Positions 1 to 9,286 of a DNA stretch of 64,000 nucleotides are shown here, piece by piece. Source of the DNA: Tropicibacter sp. Alg240-R139 (lineage in GTDB: Bacteria; Pseudomonadota; Alphaproteobacteria; Rhodobacterales; Rhodobacteraceae); assembly GCF_900537075.1 (NCBI RefSeq), contig NZ_UNRA01000001.1, positions 434,001 to 498,000 of the forward strand, in the 5' to 3' direction. Below the pieces are notes generated by a model. It was not told where the DNA came from, made no database searches, and was given only the letters and a program-made list of their open reading frames with translations. Numbering within the stretch: the stretch's first letter is position 1; each line of letters begins with the position of its first letter. The translations under genes were made by a program, and so were the position numbers.

Positions 1-1383
1 TGGTCCACCACTACAATGGGTAACACCTGGGCGAACGAACAAGCGCACGTCATCACGGGCTGTCGGATCTAGAGCCAGAACACTTTCATAGTAGTTTATT
101 GTTCCGTAGGCGGTCAGTGATCCGTCCATCCAACCATTGTCGAGGATGAGCTTTCCACCATTGGCCCTGAATTTGGAAAGGTCAGGATTGTCGGCATCCA
201 CCGAAGAACTGAGACGTTCGGCGTGATGAGCGTAGTCTGAGAAATCATAACCCTCATAAGTCCAATCAGGATCGTTGTAGAAGAAGTACTTCATCATCTG
301 CGTCGCAAATCCCCAAGTGGCATTCGGGATCGGGGGTTCTTCAAACGCGCTTTGTTCAGAGCCAGGGTGAAAGTCCATCTCTGCGCCTTCGACATAGCCT
401 CCGGAGATCCAAATCAACCAACCAAGCGGATTGCCGGGCAATTCCACACCCATCGGCGTTCCCGGCCACGAGATGCCACCGAACTCGGCTTCGCTGTGAA
501 TGGCTTTCGCTGCTGCAACCTGTTCCGGGCTGAGGCATTGATTGGTTTCGCCTTCGCCGCAGGTCAGCGACGCGACATCAAAGTCACACTGCCTCGGGTC
601 ATTCAGAATTCCATCCTTGAGTCCGTCCAGAGCGTCACAATGTTCCATGATCCCGCCACCCAGAATGGCAAGCGCGTCGGCATCAATCACGGGCGTCGTG
701 ATCTGGTTTGGATCTGGATACATGATTTGAGCATCGTGGGTCCAACGACCAGCCATTTCCTTTGTCCAGGAGTAAGCGGGGGCTCCAGCATAGATCCCGT
801 CGAACACATCGGGGGATCGCTGTGCTACCATCATTGCCTGGCCACCACCACGGGAACAACCAAGGAAAATGTTTCGCTGGCTTTCAGTCCCATAGAAGTC
901 GGCAATAATCGCCTTTGATGTGACGGCGGTCCTGTGAACGGCCTGAAACCCAAAAGAGACCTGACGCTCTAGGTTGTTCAACGCCCAAGATGCGACAATG
1001 TTGCTGCCCTTGTGCCCGGTATCGGTCGAGACCGTCGCCCACCCATCCGTAACGACGTTAAAGGCGTCGTTTGCCATGTTGTCGAAGTTGCCAGCGAATC
1101 CGCCGCTGCCACCCATGATGAACTTTCCGTTCCACTCATCCGGCAGCAGCAGTTCAAATTCGGTTTCTGTTCCTATTCTGCCGATGACGCGGCAGTAAGC
1201 AGCAGGTTCAGATACAGCTTCGGCCGAAATAACGCTCATATCGGGAAAGCTGGGAATGCCCGCAACATTGCATTCACCCGTGCTTGCGACTGACGCAGTC
1301 GCTGAGGCAGCAAGCGCGGTAGTTACGGCCATTAGTCTCATTTTGTGCGCACCAAAACCGGCAGCAATGGACTGTACCTTCAT
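1..1383 (-). CDS. Tannase/feruloyl esterase family secreted hydrolase, 3' end cut by window
   Basis: The minus-strand frame is open from 1383 to base 1 (461 codons) and lacks only its last residues. The ATG at 1383 follows AGGAAGAG. A signal-peptide-like N-terminus (hydrophobic about residues 15-33) indicates export. The serine nucleophile elbow GCSRGG is at residues 175-180 (Ser177). A late RLFVRPGVTHCSGG stretch near the cut matches the catalytic-His end of the tannase/feruloyl esterase alpha/beta-hydrolase family, and it contains a Cys as in the family's disulfide-linked triads. Members cleave esters of hydroxybenzoic or hydroxycinnamic acids, but the substrate cannot be told here. The downstream neighbour is outside the window. 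A second ATG at 1341 is possible but would shorten the signal peptide. Confidence 0.85.
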   Translation of the reverse strand, partial: MKVQSIAAGFGAHKMRLMAVTTALAASATASVASTGECNVAGIPSFPDMSVISAEAVSEPAAYCRVIGRIGTETEFELLLPDEWNGKFIMGGSGGFAGNFDNMANDAFNVVTDGWATVSTDTGHKGSNIVASWALNNLERQVSFGFQAVHRTAVTSKAIIADFYGTESQRNIFLGCSRGGGQAMMVAQRSPDVFDGIYAGAPAYSWTKEMAGRWTHDAQIMYPDPNQITTPVIDADALAILGGGIMEHCDALDGLKDGILNDPRQCDFDVASLTCGEGETNQCLSPEQVAAAKAIHSEAEFGGISWPGTPMGVELPGNPLGWLIWISGGYVEGAEMDFHPGSEQSAFEEPPIPNATWGFATQMMKYFFYNDPDWTYEGYDFSDYAHHAERLSSSVDADNPDLSKFRANGGKLILDNGWMDGSLTAYGTINYYESVLALDPTARDDVRLFVRPGVTHCSGGP

Positions 1384-1879
1384 TTTGAGCTCTTCCTCAT
1401 GATCTCAGACTTGTCTGATGCCAGTGTAATGATTGAAGACTGTAAATGTCGAGTAGCCACACCTTTGGCTTAGAGTTTGCCAGATGCTGTCTCTTTTTGT
1501 TTGCTAACAACGGTAGGTCTTTGGCTCACAAGTGTTTTTTTGTCGCGGTGCGAGCCGATTGTGATTTCGGCAACCTTGCCAGATGGACAAGCTTCAATGG
1601 CAATAGCCGAAGTTCAAAGCAACCACCAATACTGCGCCGCTGCTAACGGCGAGATTGTCCCGCATAGCAGAAATTGACGTCCCAAATCTTGCTGCGCTGT
1701 GGATGAACGGCCGCTTTCCTCTTTGCGGCGCTGTTTACAGTTTTAGTGTTCGTATTGCTGCATAAGCGAGCGTCAGCGGAGGAGCACTTCGGCTTTGGGC
1801 TCAATCCGAACCACCGCTGCGGCGCGATCGTAGGTCCGGTGTGAATTGGCGAACGGCAAACGCCGTCCGCCAACTCCAT
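1384..1879. other. Intergenic region between esterase and cyclodeaminase genes
   Basis: About 500 bases with short open frames only. A 78-codon minus-strand frame at 1643-1879 has no convincing ribosome binding site or recognisable domain. The promoter of the esterase gene should lie just above 1383. No clear hairpin or repeat was found. Confidence 0.5.
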
Positions 1880-2851
1880 TCATATGTCGATTTTCTCGGC
1901 GCTCTTTCCAACGCCAGCGGCCTCAGCCCGCTGAACGGCCAATACTGCTGCAGCATAATCCCCAAGTGCTATCCCTCGGAACGCAAAAGCAGTCGGCGCT
2001 CCAAGACTGCCCTCGGCAACATCCCCGGAGACCAACCCGGTCAAATCGGTGGTTATTTGCTCGTAAGGAAGCATTGGTTTTTCGCTTTCAGATTCCTGCT
2101 TCAAGTCATCCACAATCACAGTCTTGAAGGCCTCCAGACTTGCCGGAAGCCAGGGGATACAAGCATCGGTTATTGCGGCAAACGCGCTTGGTTTTAACCA
2201 ATTTGCATCCAGAAAGGGCTTAATCGAATAGTCCAAATTCACTGATGAAACGACAAGATCGGCACCCCGCAAAGTGTCTTCTGCAGTCGCGCTGCCTTCA
2301 GCTTCATATCCCATTTCCCGCGCCTTGTTACACAGCTTGTCGATGTTCGCCTGTCCACGGCCCAGCACACGAATCCGCTTCAAGGGGAACAACTCCGAAA
2401 ATGCGGCAAGGTGTGAGTGTGCCTGCACGCCGCTTCCCACAAAGACCAAAGTCTCGGAATCTGGATCAGCTAACCGACGAGCTGCGACAGCCGACAATGC
2501 AGCAGTACGTATCGCGGTGATCCAATTCGCCCCGACGATAGCACGGAGAAGGCCAGTTTCGGCATCCAGTACCATGATGGCACCGTTGATAGCCGGAAGG
2601 CCCCGTTCGGGGTTTTCGGGACAGACGCTGACCTGCTTCACCACGATGAAGCCATCATCCCCAACCGCCAGCGTTGACATCATGTATCGGCCACGACCCG
2701 GCAGGATAGCTGTTTTGGGTGAAGTGTGAAGCAGCCCTTGGGCCTTTGCGATCAGCGCTTCCTCGATGGCATCGGCAACTTCAGACGGAGCGATGTTCAA
2801 CGCCTTAAGCATTTCGTCTGACAAAAAGATGAAATCTTCGCCTTTGTGCAT
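1880..2851 (-). CDS. Ornithine cyclodeaminase / mu-crystallin family protein
   Basis: The product of about 323 residues belongs to the NAD(P)-dependent ornithine cyclodeaminase/mu-crystallin family. Members include ornithine cyclodeaminase (ornithine to proline plus ammonia), delta-1-pyrroline-2-carboxylate reductase and related imine reductases. Visible family features are a substrate-site Lys in VVKQVS (Lys72), the Arg of ITAIRTAALSAVAARRL (Arg115) and the Rossmann loop VGSGVQAHSH (residues 138-147). The length is normal. The ATG at 2851 is preferred over a TTG one codon earlier; a weak GGGGA lies about 11 bases upstream. The gene stands alone on the minus strand, so substrate cannot be assigned. 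Pyrroline-2-carboxylate reductase is as likely as true cyclodeaminase. Confidence 0.85.
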   Translation of the reverse strand: MHKGEDFIFLSDEMLKALNIAPSEVADAIEEALIAKAQGLLHTSPKTAILPGRGRYMMSTLAVGDDGFIVVKQVSVCPENPERGLPAINGAIMVLDAETGLLRAIVGANWITAIRTAALSAVAARRLADPDSETLVFVGSGVQAHSHLAAFSELFPLKRIRVLGRGQANIDKLCNKAREMGYEAEGSATAEDTLRGADLVVSSVNLDYSIKPFLDANWLKPSAFAAITDACIPWLPASLEAFKTVIVDDLKQESESEKPMLPYEQITTDLTGLVSGDVAEGSLGAPTAFAFRGIALGDYAAAVLAVQRAEAAGVGKSAEKIDI

Positions 2852-3082
2852 CAAAACGTCATTCCCCTATTATCTTAGTTTGGCACATCAGATACGGTAC
2901 TGAAGCATTTCCAAACCTCGCATCAATGTTCCATAGGCAGCGCCCGCAAGACACCCCAAAAGAAGCGTTCATTGGCTATGCAATTCTGGTTTGCGGTTTC
3001 AAGCTGTTCTACTGCTCAATGAAATCCACAAGAAAAGCTAGCCTGGCAACCAGCCATACTTTCTTAGGTCAGGCATTCCTGA

Positions 3083-3733
3083 CTATTCCCCCGACCACCA
3101 ATCCAAGAAACCCTCCATCCTCTTCCCTGCCGCGATGACAAGTTGCTCTGTGTATCCAGAGAGGTCGATTTCAGGTAGTTCGTCGACGTACTCGGCCGCC
3201 GCATCCCAGGCTTTCCCTGGCGCCGAAAGCATCCCTCCCCAAATGTCTTCAATACTTGGTAAGCCTTCTGCCTCTGGGATCAGTTCGCTGCACTCGAATT
3301 CTTCCATGGCCTTCTTTTGAGCTTCTTCAGGGTTGTCCGGATCAGAGATCACACCTTCTAGCCCCGCCATGTCCCTCGCCGTGTCACACGCATCCTGGAC
3401 TTCCAACGCAAGGCCGCCAGCGATCACCGCAACACCGATCAGTGGAATCGCTTCTCCAAAGGCAGTTGCTGTGTTCCTTGCTGCTCCTTTCGCCATTCTT
3501 TGAGTCACTCGGCTTGAGGTTCGCCTCACCGCCTTCTGTGCTGCTTTTCGTCTCGTCAGCTTCTCGCCGACCTCTCTGGCCGCAACCGTACTGAGACCCA
3601 CTGCAGATGCGGCACCAGAAACCGCCGAATACACACCGCTTATGGTCACGGTGGCAATGTTCAACGCGATCGAAGCAACAAGCAGCAAAGCAAACACGGA
3701 CTTTGCCGAAAATCGAAGAGTGCGGATAATCAT
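3083..3733 (-). CDS. Unknown membrane-anchored protein
   Basis: A 216-residue protein of no family I recognise. The ATG at 3733 follows AGGAAGG with a six-base spacer, which rules out the longer frame. An N-terminal hydrophobic segment (about residues 12-35) reads as a membrane anchor or uncleaved signal. It is followed by a basic stretch rich in Arg and Lys (residues 50-85) and a second hydrophobic patch (EAIPLIGVAVIAGGLALEV). The C-terminal half is acidic, with several Trp residues (EDIWGGM, LDWWSGE). It lies between the cyclodeaminase gene and another unknown gene in a region that looks accessory. No function is proposed. Confidence 0.65.
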   Translation of the reverse strand: MIIRTLRFSAKSVFALLLVASIALNIATVTISGVYSAVSGAASAVGLSTVAAREVGEKLTRRKAAQKAVRRTSSRVTQRMAKGAARNTATAFGEAIPLIGVAVIAGGLALEVQDACDTARDMAGLEGVISDPDNPEEAQKKAMEEFECSELIPEAEGLPSIEDIWGGMLSAPGKAWDAAAEYVDELPEIDLSGYTEQLVIAAGKRMEGFLDWWSGE

Positions 3734-3919
3734 CAGAAGCCTTCCTGGGTCGGGCAATAAAATTGGAATTAGTAGGCGTGCGTCACCAAGGAACCGACCA
3801 TTTTCTCATCCAAAAAAGTTTCCGGTTTCCCAATCCCACGCTTGTGGTTCGAAGGAAACCGTCAAGCCAAGTTCATATCCCAAGCATCAACCGGGCTTTT
3901 TTCTCGGGGCGGGCCTTGA

Positions 3920-5215
3920 TCAATTTCGAACCAGCGGCTGCAAAACTGGCCAAGGGCGTTCCGGTGGGTCACCGAGCGGGTCATATAGCTCGTCTTCGAC
4001 TGGAAAGAGCGGACAACCTTCGAACCGCGCCTTCCCTACGTCAACTTTTGTAAATTGATCCAGTTCTTCGACACGCGAACGAGCCCAGATCAGCATCCGC
4101 TCAAGTTCTGTTCCTGTCGATGGATGGCCTTCAGACTGGATCAACGTTAACCAATGCCGAATCTCTGAAGCCTCGTTGTGGTAGGCCAGCAGCTTCCGGA
4201 GATACTTGATCCGGTTTGCTTCTCGTTCTCGGCGGGCGTCAGCGAGTTGATGCCGTCGTTCAAGTGCTAGCCGTTCTTCTTCCAGCTTCTTCTGATCTTC
4301 TCGGCGAGCAACCCTAGCTAAGAATATTGCGTCAATTCCCGCTACAATCTTGGGGACGAACCTCTCGACACGTTGAATTTTTCCGTCACCCCAAGTTTTG
4401 CGAGGATCTTCCCTGTACCCATCGACTGAGAGCACAAGTTCTCCCGTACAGACGGAATCGTATTCGGGCCATGGTTTCTTGAAGGTAATACCAAGCCTCT
4501 CTGCCATACCTTTGTCCCATTTTAGTCGGAAATTGGCGTATGCCACCCGTTCATCCTCTAGCTCCTTTGGCGATGGCAAATGCTTCTGGCGTTTCACGCG
4601 TTCTACTATGGTGTACGAGAGCCGTTCATCGCCTTTGGAAACATACAATTTCTCACCATCTGTATGCGGTAGAAGGCCGACCAATTCCATGGTGTGTGAA
4701 AGACGATCAAGTATGTAGACCACTCTTTCGATGCTACGAAAGTTAACCTCGATCCCGCAGTGTGAAACATCCTTAGCCCGAAATCCCATCGATACGTCTG
4801 GATGGATTTCTCTCAAGACACTTACGACGGATTTGATGGAGTGATGAGGCCTCCTAACTGCCTGTCGTTCAGGATCGAGAAAGAGTTCAGCGGTTATCGT
4901 CAGTGTATTTTCGATTAAAGACCGACCGCCACCTTGTGCCGCCCTGGAATGCAGGGAATGTCGAATATGTTTGGGGATGCGCACAATGTTTAGTGAACTG
5001 TCGCCAACTTCAGGCAACCGCGGCTTAGCCATTTCCTGCCCAGCCGAAACCTTTGCCCAATACCCCCTTGGTGGGGTAGGAATGAAATGCTTGGCGCAGA
5101 TCTTTGCGAGGCCTCGGTCAGACAGCCCAAACTCGCTGGCCAGCGTCCTCAAAGGGGTCGACCAAGCCTTTTCAAAGAGTTCAGCCCTGCTGATTTCTGT
5201 ACTGCGGTCAAACAT
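3920..5215 (-). CDS. Unknown protein with HTH-like N-terminus, accessory-region type
   Basis: About 431 residues. The ATG at 5215 is preceded by GAGGGA with good spacing; earlier starts at 5227 (ATG) and 5278 (GTG) are less likely. The first ~60 residues read like a winged or simple HTH region: 'ELFEKAWSTPLRTLASEFG', 'SDRGLAKICAKH', then 'IPTPPRGYWAK'. I recall this pattern at the start of uncharacterised bacterial proteins, but its function is not established to me. A strongly charged, probably coiled-coil helix (residues about 325-365, many Glu/Arg/Lys) follows. The C-terminus is acidic and Pro-rich. It sits 700 bases before the ATPase/AlpA-like gene pair and may belong to the same element. 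Confidence 0.6.
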   Translation of the reverse strand: MFDRSTEISRAELFEKAWSTPLRTLASEFGLSDRGLAKICAKHFIPTPPRGYWAKVSAGQEMAKPRLPEVGDSSLNIVRIPKHIRHSLHSRAAQGGGRSLIENTLTITAELFLDPERQAVRRPHHSIKSVVSVLREIHPDVSMGFRAKDVSHCGIEVNFRSIERVVYILDRLSHTMELVGLLPHTDGEKLYVSKGDERLSYTIVERVKRQKHLPSPKELEDERVAYANFRLKWDKGMAERLGITFKKPWPEYDSVCTGELVLSVDGYREDPRKTWGDGKIQRVERFVPKIVAGIDAIFLARVARREDQKKLEEERLALERRHQLADARREREANRIKYLRKLLAYHNEASEIRHWLTLIQSEGHPSTGTELERMLIWARSRVEELDQFTKVDVGKARFEGCPLFPVEDELYDPLGDPPERPWPVLQPLVRN

Positions 5216-5704
5216 AAATTCCCTCATGCGTTGGCGGTTTGGTTTGGTTGTCCAAAAGATTCCTCTATGAGTGGGCACATAAACAGCTTATTGGAATGCT
5301 ATGACGAAAATTTTGGAACACTGAAAAACCAGATCGGCTCCCCAAACTCAGGGAAAAATGATTTCAACAGCTCGGCCTTAAGACCCAATTCCAAGCCATT
5401 TCAAATCGGCCTCACATCAGCCAAATAAATCCTTTCAACATTATGTTTTTAAGTAATTAAATTTGAAAACTTTGTGCGCAGCACAAACCAATTGTTAGAT
5501 CGATGCCTTAGGCAGTGCGAAGCAATGTCCATCGTGAAAATCGCGATCTACGGGAAAAAAAATCTGCGCGTGCGAGGAGAGACGGGTTTGGCTCATCGTC
5601 AACTTGAGGGATTTGCCCCCCCTCCCCACCCACAACCATTTCCAATTTGCAAGCGTCAGGCCATTGGCCAAACAACTTAGCATTTTTTGGCACCTTCTCT
5701 TAGA

Positions 5705-5753
5705 TTTTGGGTTCAAGGCAACTTTCGCCATTTTGTTAACCTTGAGCCCAAAA
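5705..5753. repeat. Imperfect 14-bp inverted repeat
   Basis: TTTTGGGTTCAAGG (5705-5718) pairs with CCTTGAGCCCAAAA (5740-5753) with one G-T mismatch and a 21-base spacer. Function unknown. Confidence 0.6.
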
Positions 5754-5880
5754 GCCAACATCGTCATCAAACCTGGCGCTTAGCATTAAGCTTTCCAAAC
5801 CAACTTGGATCAGTGAGGGATGGTTCCGGCGGCATATAAGGGAATAGCTATAAAAGCTTGGACACAGTGTGTAGCGTCCA

Positions 5881-5944
5881 CGGGGCTGGATCATGCCCCG
5901 TTCTGGCTACAGCCGCGACACCGTTGGGACATTCATCTGTCCCA
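5881..5944. repeat. Two adjacent hairpins
   Basis: CGGGGC (5881-5886) pairs with GCCCCG (5895-5900). TGGGACA (5925-5931) pairs with TGTCCCA (5938-5944) across a six-base loop. Both stems are perfect. Confidence 0.55.
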
Positions 5945-6065
5945 CTTAAGCCGCTGGCAAACTTGGTGTTTTCACCTTTGCAACACCCAACAGATCGTCA
6001 GAGTAAAGACATTGGGTAATCTCCTTCGTTGGATTTGTATGTGGATGTGCTGCGCGGTGCGTCGC

Positions 6066-6119
6066 AGATGTCCCAGGTCGTGATTTTCATTTTCTCTCAG
6101 AAACTTACCTGGGACATCT
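6066..6119. repeat. Perfect 13-bp inverted repeat downstream of the ATPase gene
   Basis: AGATGTCCCAGGT (6066-6078) and ACCTGGGACATCT (6107-6119) are exact complements around a 28-base spacer. The repeat lies 27 bases past the stop of the minus-strand ATPase gene. There is no T-tract, so it is not a canonical intrinsic terminator. It shares GGGACA/TGTCCC with the hairpin at 5925-5944. Confidence 0.65.
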
Positions 6120-6145
6120 TCTGTCACCGCTGGACGGCACTACGC

Positions 6146-8011
6146 TTAACCGGCCTCCTCTAACCCAAGGCACGCGAATGGGACCAGGACGACGCGATGT
6201 TGCTCATTTGGAGAAAACCTGATGGCGCTTTTGGGGCGTTCAACACCGTCGAGTTTTTGTAGTGCCGAGGCATGGGCTCCGTTGCGCCACTTCGTATCAG
6301 CATACAGTTTGGCTGTAGGTGTGGATTTTCCGGTCCGCAGCGCTAAGTATCGCCCGACGCCATAGAGATAGATCCCATGGCGTCTGAGAGCCCCTTCGGC
6401 GTCGTCCACGCCATACAACGGTTCCTCGCTCACCGCCGAGATAATCAACTCGCGGATTGTCCTTTTGATCCCGTGGTCTAACGACAGCGATGCGCTCAGC
6501 AACTGGTCCAGCACGTCGCGTCCTTCTGATCCCTCGTCGGCCTCAGCAGAGTCGTTGATCAATGCTTCCATAGGAGCTTGCAAGTCATCCAACCGGAGAC
6601 GGTCAATTTCCCCATCAAATAGAGCCAAGTCGAACCCAGCCAATGTGGTCGCGGCCGTAGCTGCTTGGCGTGCGTCGGCCCCAATACTCTGAGCTTTGGC
6701 AGCAATGACCCCATGAGTTTTGTCCCACCGCTCGCTTTGATGGAGCATTCTGCCACGAAACCTCGCAGACAGATCCTTGCACACCGAAAACAATCGTCCC
6801 AGATCTCTGGCCGCCGCCATAGGATCGTTACAGCGCGGTAGCGGTCGCAACTCCATTACCGCAAACCTGGACCTGTCTTGCGGTTCCAGGTGAATATGAT
6901 TGATCGACGTGACATAGGCCGATCCAAGCATCCGAAAGGACACTGGCGAATGATCCGAACCGCCGCGAGATATGCGCCCACCGCCGCCGCCGGACATCCG
7001 GCGGAACAATGCCAGCATGTTGTCCTGCCGCGAAGAATTGCGCGGATTATCGTCCGGCTCAAACTCGTCGATAAGCAGCGGTCGCGCCTGGTTGTTGCGT
7101 GACTGTCGAAGCCCAGCTTCGGTCGCATCATTAACAACGTCGCCAGAGAGATCGCCCAGCAGACAAGCTGCCAGTTCGATCAACTTGGACTTACCGCTTC
7201 CACGGCTGCCGTGGACATATAGATGCGACCTCCATTCCGGGAAGCCACCAAGGCTAGCGGCCGCAACCCACCCGAACCAAATTATTGGGTCTACTTCTCT
7301 CTGCCAGCCCCAAAGGCGCTCAATTTCATGCCAGACATTCTTCAGGCCATCAAAAGGCAATGAAGCAAAGTCCGGCTTCACAATCGGCCTGGCCCCAACT
7401 GTGATGTGTTTTGGGTAATGGGTAGCAACCGGAAAAAACTGGCCACCTGGAAGGGCAAGCTGATCTCCGCAATGCGCGACTGCACAGTCGCCTTCGTCCC
7501 GCCACACACCGATTGAACGCAAATCGGCGCTGCTCGGGTCAAACACACCTTTGGCGTTACACCTTTCTATGATCCACAAACCGGCTTGTTTATGGCACCA
7601 CCCGTTGTCCCTGATCGGGAATTCTGAGTGACACCATTTGTCGACTTCTGGGCCACTGCCTGCAAACAAAGAACGCACGCCTCGCCCAGCCTCCAGCGCC
7701 TCAGCCGTCATTCTTCTGAGTTGGCCGCAGGGCGGTATGAAATAATATTGGCCGCCATTGTGACCCAGTGGAACAATTGGTTGCGGCGCGTCAGCGACCG
7801 TTACCTCGACCCTTTGGGTCTCGGGTTGACCAAGTAGATCACGGCTTTCATGTGCAACAAGCAAGGGCTGCACTTCAACCACATCACTTGGGAGAATAGG
7901 CTCTGCTTCTTCAATAACTTTGCGTATCGGGTCCATGTGAACTTTGAATTCATGATCCATTTCTGGATTGAACCCCGTGCCGATATGGTTCTTCGATTTT
8001 TCCTGCGCCAT
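6146..8011 (-). CDS. P-loop ATPase, primase/helicase-like protein of a mobile element
   Basis: About 621 residues. The ATG at 8011 follows AGGAG and overlaps the stop of the preceding HTH gene by one base (TAATG), which suggests translational coupling. A Walker A motif HGSRGSGKSK is at about residues 268-277 and a Walker B-like PLLIDEFEPD at 311-320. A glycine-rich loop (RRMSGGGGGRISRGG) and an 'SRFAVMEL' stretch follow, as in superfamily-3-like helicase/primase proteins of phages, satellites and integrative elements. The N-terminal ~80 residues look disordered. I infer a replication ATPase for a small element; the exact family was not identified. A DNA-stimulated ATPase of another kind is possible. 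Confidence 0.65.
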   Translation of the reverse strand: MAQEKSKNHIGTGFNPEMDHEFKVHMDPIRKVIEEAEPILPSDVVEVQPLLVAHESRDLLGQPETQRVEVTVADAPQPIVPLGHNGGQYYFIPPCGQLRRMTAEALEAGRGVRSLFAGSGPEVDKWCHSEFPIRDNGWCHKQAGLWIIERCNAKGVFDPSSADLRSIGVWRDEGDCAVAHCGDQLALPGGQFFPVATHYPKHITVGARPIVKPDFASLPFDGLKNVWHEIERLWGWQREVDPIIWFGWVAAASLGGFPEWRSHLYVHGSRGSGKSKLIELAACLLGDLSGDVVNDATEAGLRQSRNNQARPLLIDEFEPDDNPRNSSRQDNMLALFRRMSGGGGGRISRGGSDHSPVSFRMLGSAYVTSINHIHLEPQDRSRFAVMELRPLPRCNDPMAAARDLGRLFSVCKDLSARFRGRMLHQSERWDKTHGVIAAKAQSIGADARQAATAATTLAGFDLALFDGEIDRLRLDDLQAPMEALINDSAEADEGSEGRDVLDQLLSASLSLDHGIKRTIRELIISAVSEEPLYGVDDAEGALRRHGIYLYGVGRYLALRTGKSTPTAKLYADTKWRNGAHASALQKLDGVERPKSAIRFSPNEQHRVVLVPFACLGLEEAG

Positions 8012-8226
8012 TACCGAAGGCTCCTGGTTGCCACATGTTGACCACAGGATTTCGAGTCCATCCAAGCGTCGAGATCCGCCCGCCGATACCGCACGGCACG
8101 CAAACCGACTTTCAGATAGCTGGGTCCGACTTGTAGCCCAGTGCCCATTCTCAGTTTGGCCAGGTAGCTTTCGCTGAGACCCAGGTATTCAGCCGCCTCT
8201 CCGGCTGTGAGGTCCACATTGTCCAT
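8011..8226 (-). CDS. AlpA/excisionase-like helix-turn-helix protein
   Basis: A 71-residue protein with the MerR-like winged-helix pattern of AlpA and phage excisionases: 'LTAGEAAEYLGLSESYLAKL' followed by 'VRYRRADLDAWMDS'. Such proteins bind DNA as excision factors or as activators of an integrase or element operon. The ATG at 8226 follows AAGGAG with an eight-base spacer. Its stop overlaps the ATPase start, so the two form an operon. The SD sequence lies inside a perfect inverted repeat (8233-8270). No integrase is adjacent; the nearest is at 12941-14020. Confidence 0.8.
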   Translation of the reverse strand: MDNVDLTAGEAAEYLGLSESYLAKLRMGTGLQVGPSYLKVGLRAVRYRRADLDAWMDSKSCGQHVATRSLR

Positions 8227-8232
8227 ATTCGT

Positions 8233-8270
8233 GCTCCTTCATGAATGTCCTGAAACGACCATGAAGGAGC
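8233..8270 (-). promoter_or_regulatory. Perfect 11-bp inverted repeat covering the RBS of the HTH gene
   Basis: GCTCCTTCATG (8233-8243) and CATGAAGGAGC (8260-8270) are exact complements with a 16-base spacer. On the minus-strand transcript the 3' arm contains the AAGGAG ribosome binding site of the HTH gene. The element could be an operator for autoregulation or an RBS-hiding hairpin. Confidence 0.6.
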
Positions 8271-8280
8271 GCTAGAATTA

Positions 8281-9126
8281 TCACATCGGTAGCAAATCCA
8301 AACCTTCTCTGTTGTTATCCACGAAGCTGTACCAGCCACTAAACGCCCCTTCCGGGGTGGTGGTGATCTCGAACAGGTCGAATAGGTCTTCCAGCAATTT
8401 GTGGAAAGGACTTGTGGGATTGAGAGATTTGGGAACATTTATTGTACCCGGTCGACTTCTGCAGATTGCTGCTGCCGCTTCAACCAATCGCCAAGCTTCG
8501 ATTGCTCGCTTTTTGTATTGAATGCCTTCGGGCAATTCCAAGGACGTCTTTTCGATGGCGGGAAGAAGGTGCTCGAAACTTTTACTCAACAACTCAAGCG
8601 ACCTCGATGCGACTTTCGGAGGAAAATCATTTTCTTCAACCGAATATTCTTCGTGATATTTGCTTGGAACGTATTTGCCTCGCACTACTTTCAGAGGCAA
8701 AGTAGCGTTCATCTCCATTTCCATCTGAAGCACCCAGTGGATTGAATTGAACGTTTCAGCCAGTTTTCGAATTTGGTGACTAATTTTCGCTAACTTCTTT
8801 CGTTCCTCTTCGCGGCACCATACTTCAGCCAGTCCAACTTCGTACACAGCCAGAAAATAGCTCGTCATACTAGAGAATTTGTGCGGGCCGAACTTTGAAA
8901 AATGCAGCTCAATAATGTTCGTCACATCGTTGTGCATTCGCCGGGCTTCTTCGGTGTCCCAATCCCAGCTTCTCCGTTCGTGGATTTTCTTCTTCCGAAA
9001 GTGGTCCCGCACGCTCAACTCCTGCCTGAAATCCTCCATCCCAGCTTCACCTTTTATGCGATCTGAGGCAATTTCCAACCGCTGATCGTACGTCACCGCC
9101 TTTCCATGCCACGACAGAAACCGCAA
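8281..9126 (-). CDS. Unknown soluble protein of the accessory region
   Basis: A frame of 281 codons beginning at a TTG (9126) without a good SD. An internal ATG at 9039, after AGGTGA, would give about 252 residues and may be the true start. The protein is helical and charged, with 'KKKIHERRSWDWDTEEARRM' near the N-terminus and several leucine-rich helices later. It has no signal peptide or membrane segment. It lies 54 bases upstream of the HTH gene on the same strand and may be part of the same element. I recognise no family. Confidence 0.5.
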   Translation of the reverse strand: MRFLSWHGKAVTYDQRLEIASDRIKGEAGMEDFRQELSVRDHFRKKKIHERRSWDWDTEEARRMHNDVTNIIELHFSKFGPHKFSSMTSYFLAVYEVGLAEVWCREEERKKLAKISHQIRKLAETFNSIHWVLQMEMEMNATLPLKVVRGKYVPSKYHEEYSVEENDFPPKVASRSLELLSKSFEHLLPAIEKTSLELPEGIQYKKRAIEAWRLVEAAAAICRSRPGTINVPKSLNPTSPFHKLLEDLFDLFEITTTPEGAFSGWYSFVDNNREGLDLLPM

Positions 9127-9286
9127 ACATGCGCAAGTCGAGCGCGGCGGATAGGAGCCTAACTTAGCTGAAATTCGTCATGCGATAACCCCGGCACTAC
9201 AACGGATCTTCGTTCCAACGCCATTTCTCGGCTTTGCCACATGTTTTGAACTGTTAATGAAACTAGTTGCTTGCCAGGCATTTTTT

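Larger units (their letters stand above)
5216..6145. other. 930-base non-coding region rich in inverted repeats
   Basis: No plausible gene is present. Four separate inverted repeats are listed with it: 5705-5753, 5881-5900, 5925-5944 and 6066-6119. The last two share the core GGGACA/TGTCCC. The density of palindromes next to a P-loop ATPase and an AlpA-like gene would fit a control region, a replication origin or an attachment region of a small element. It could also be just the terminators of the flanking genes. Confidence 0.5.

Noticed and set aside
1643-1879. Minus-strand frame of 78 codons
   Set aside because: No SD, domain or neighbour context; could be a dispersed intergenic sequence, which cannot be checked here.
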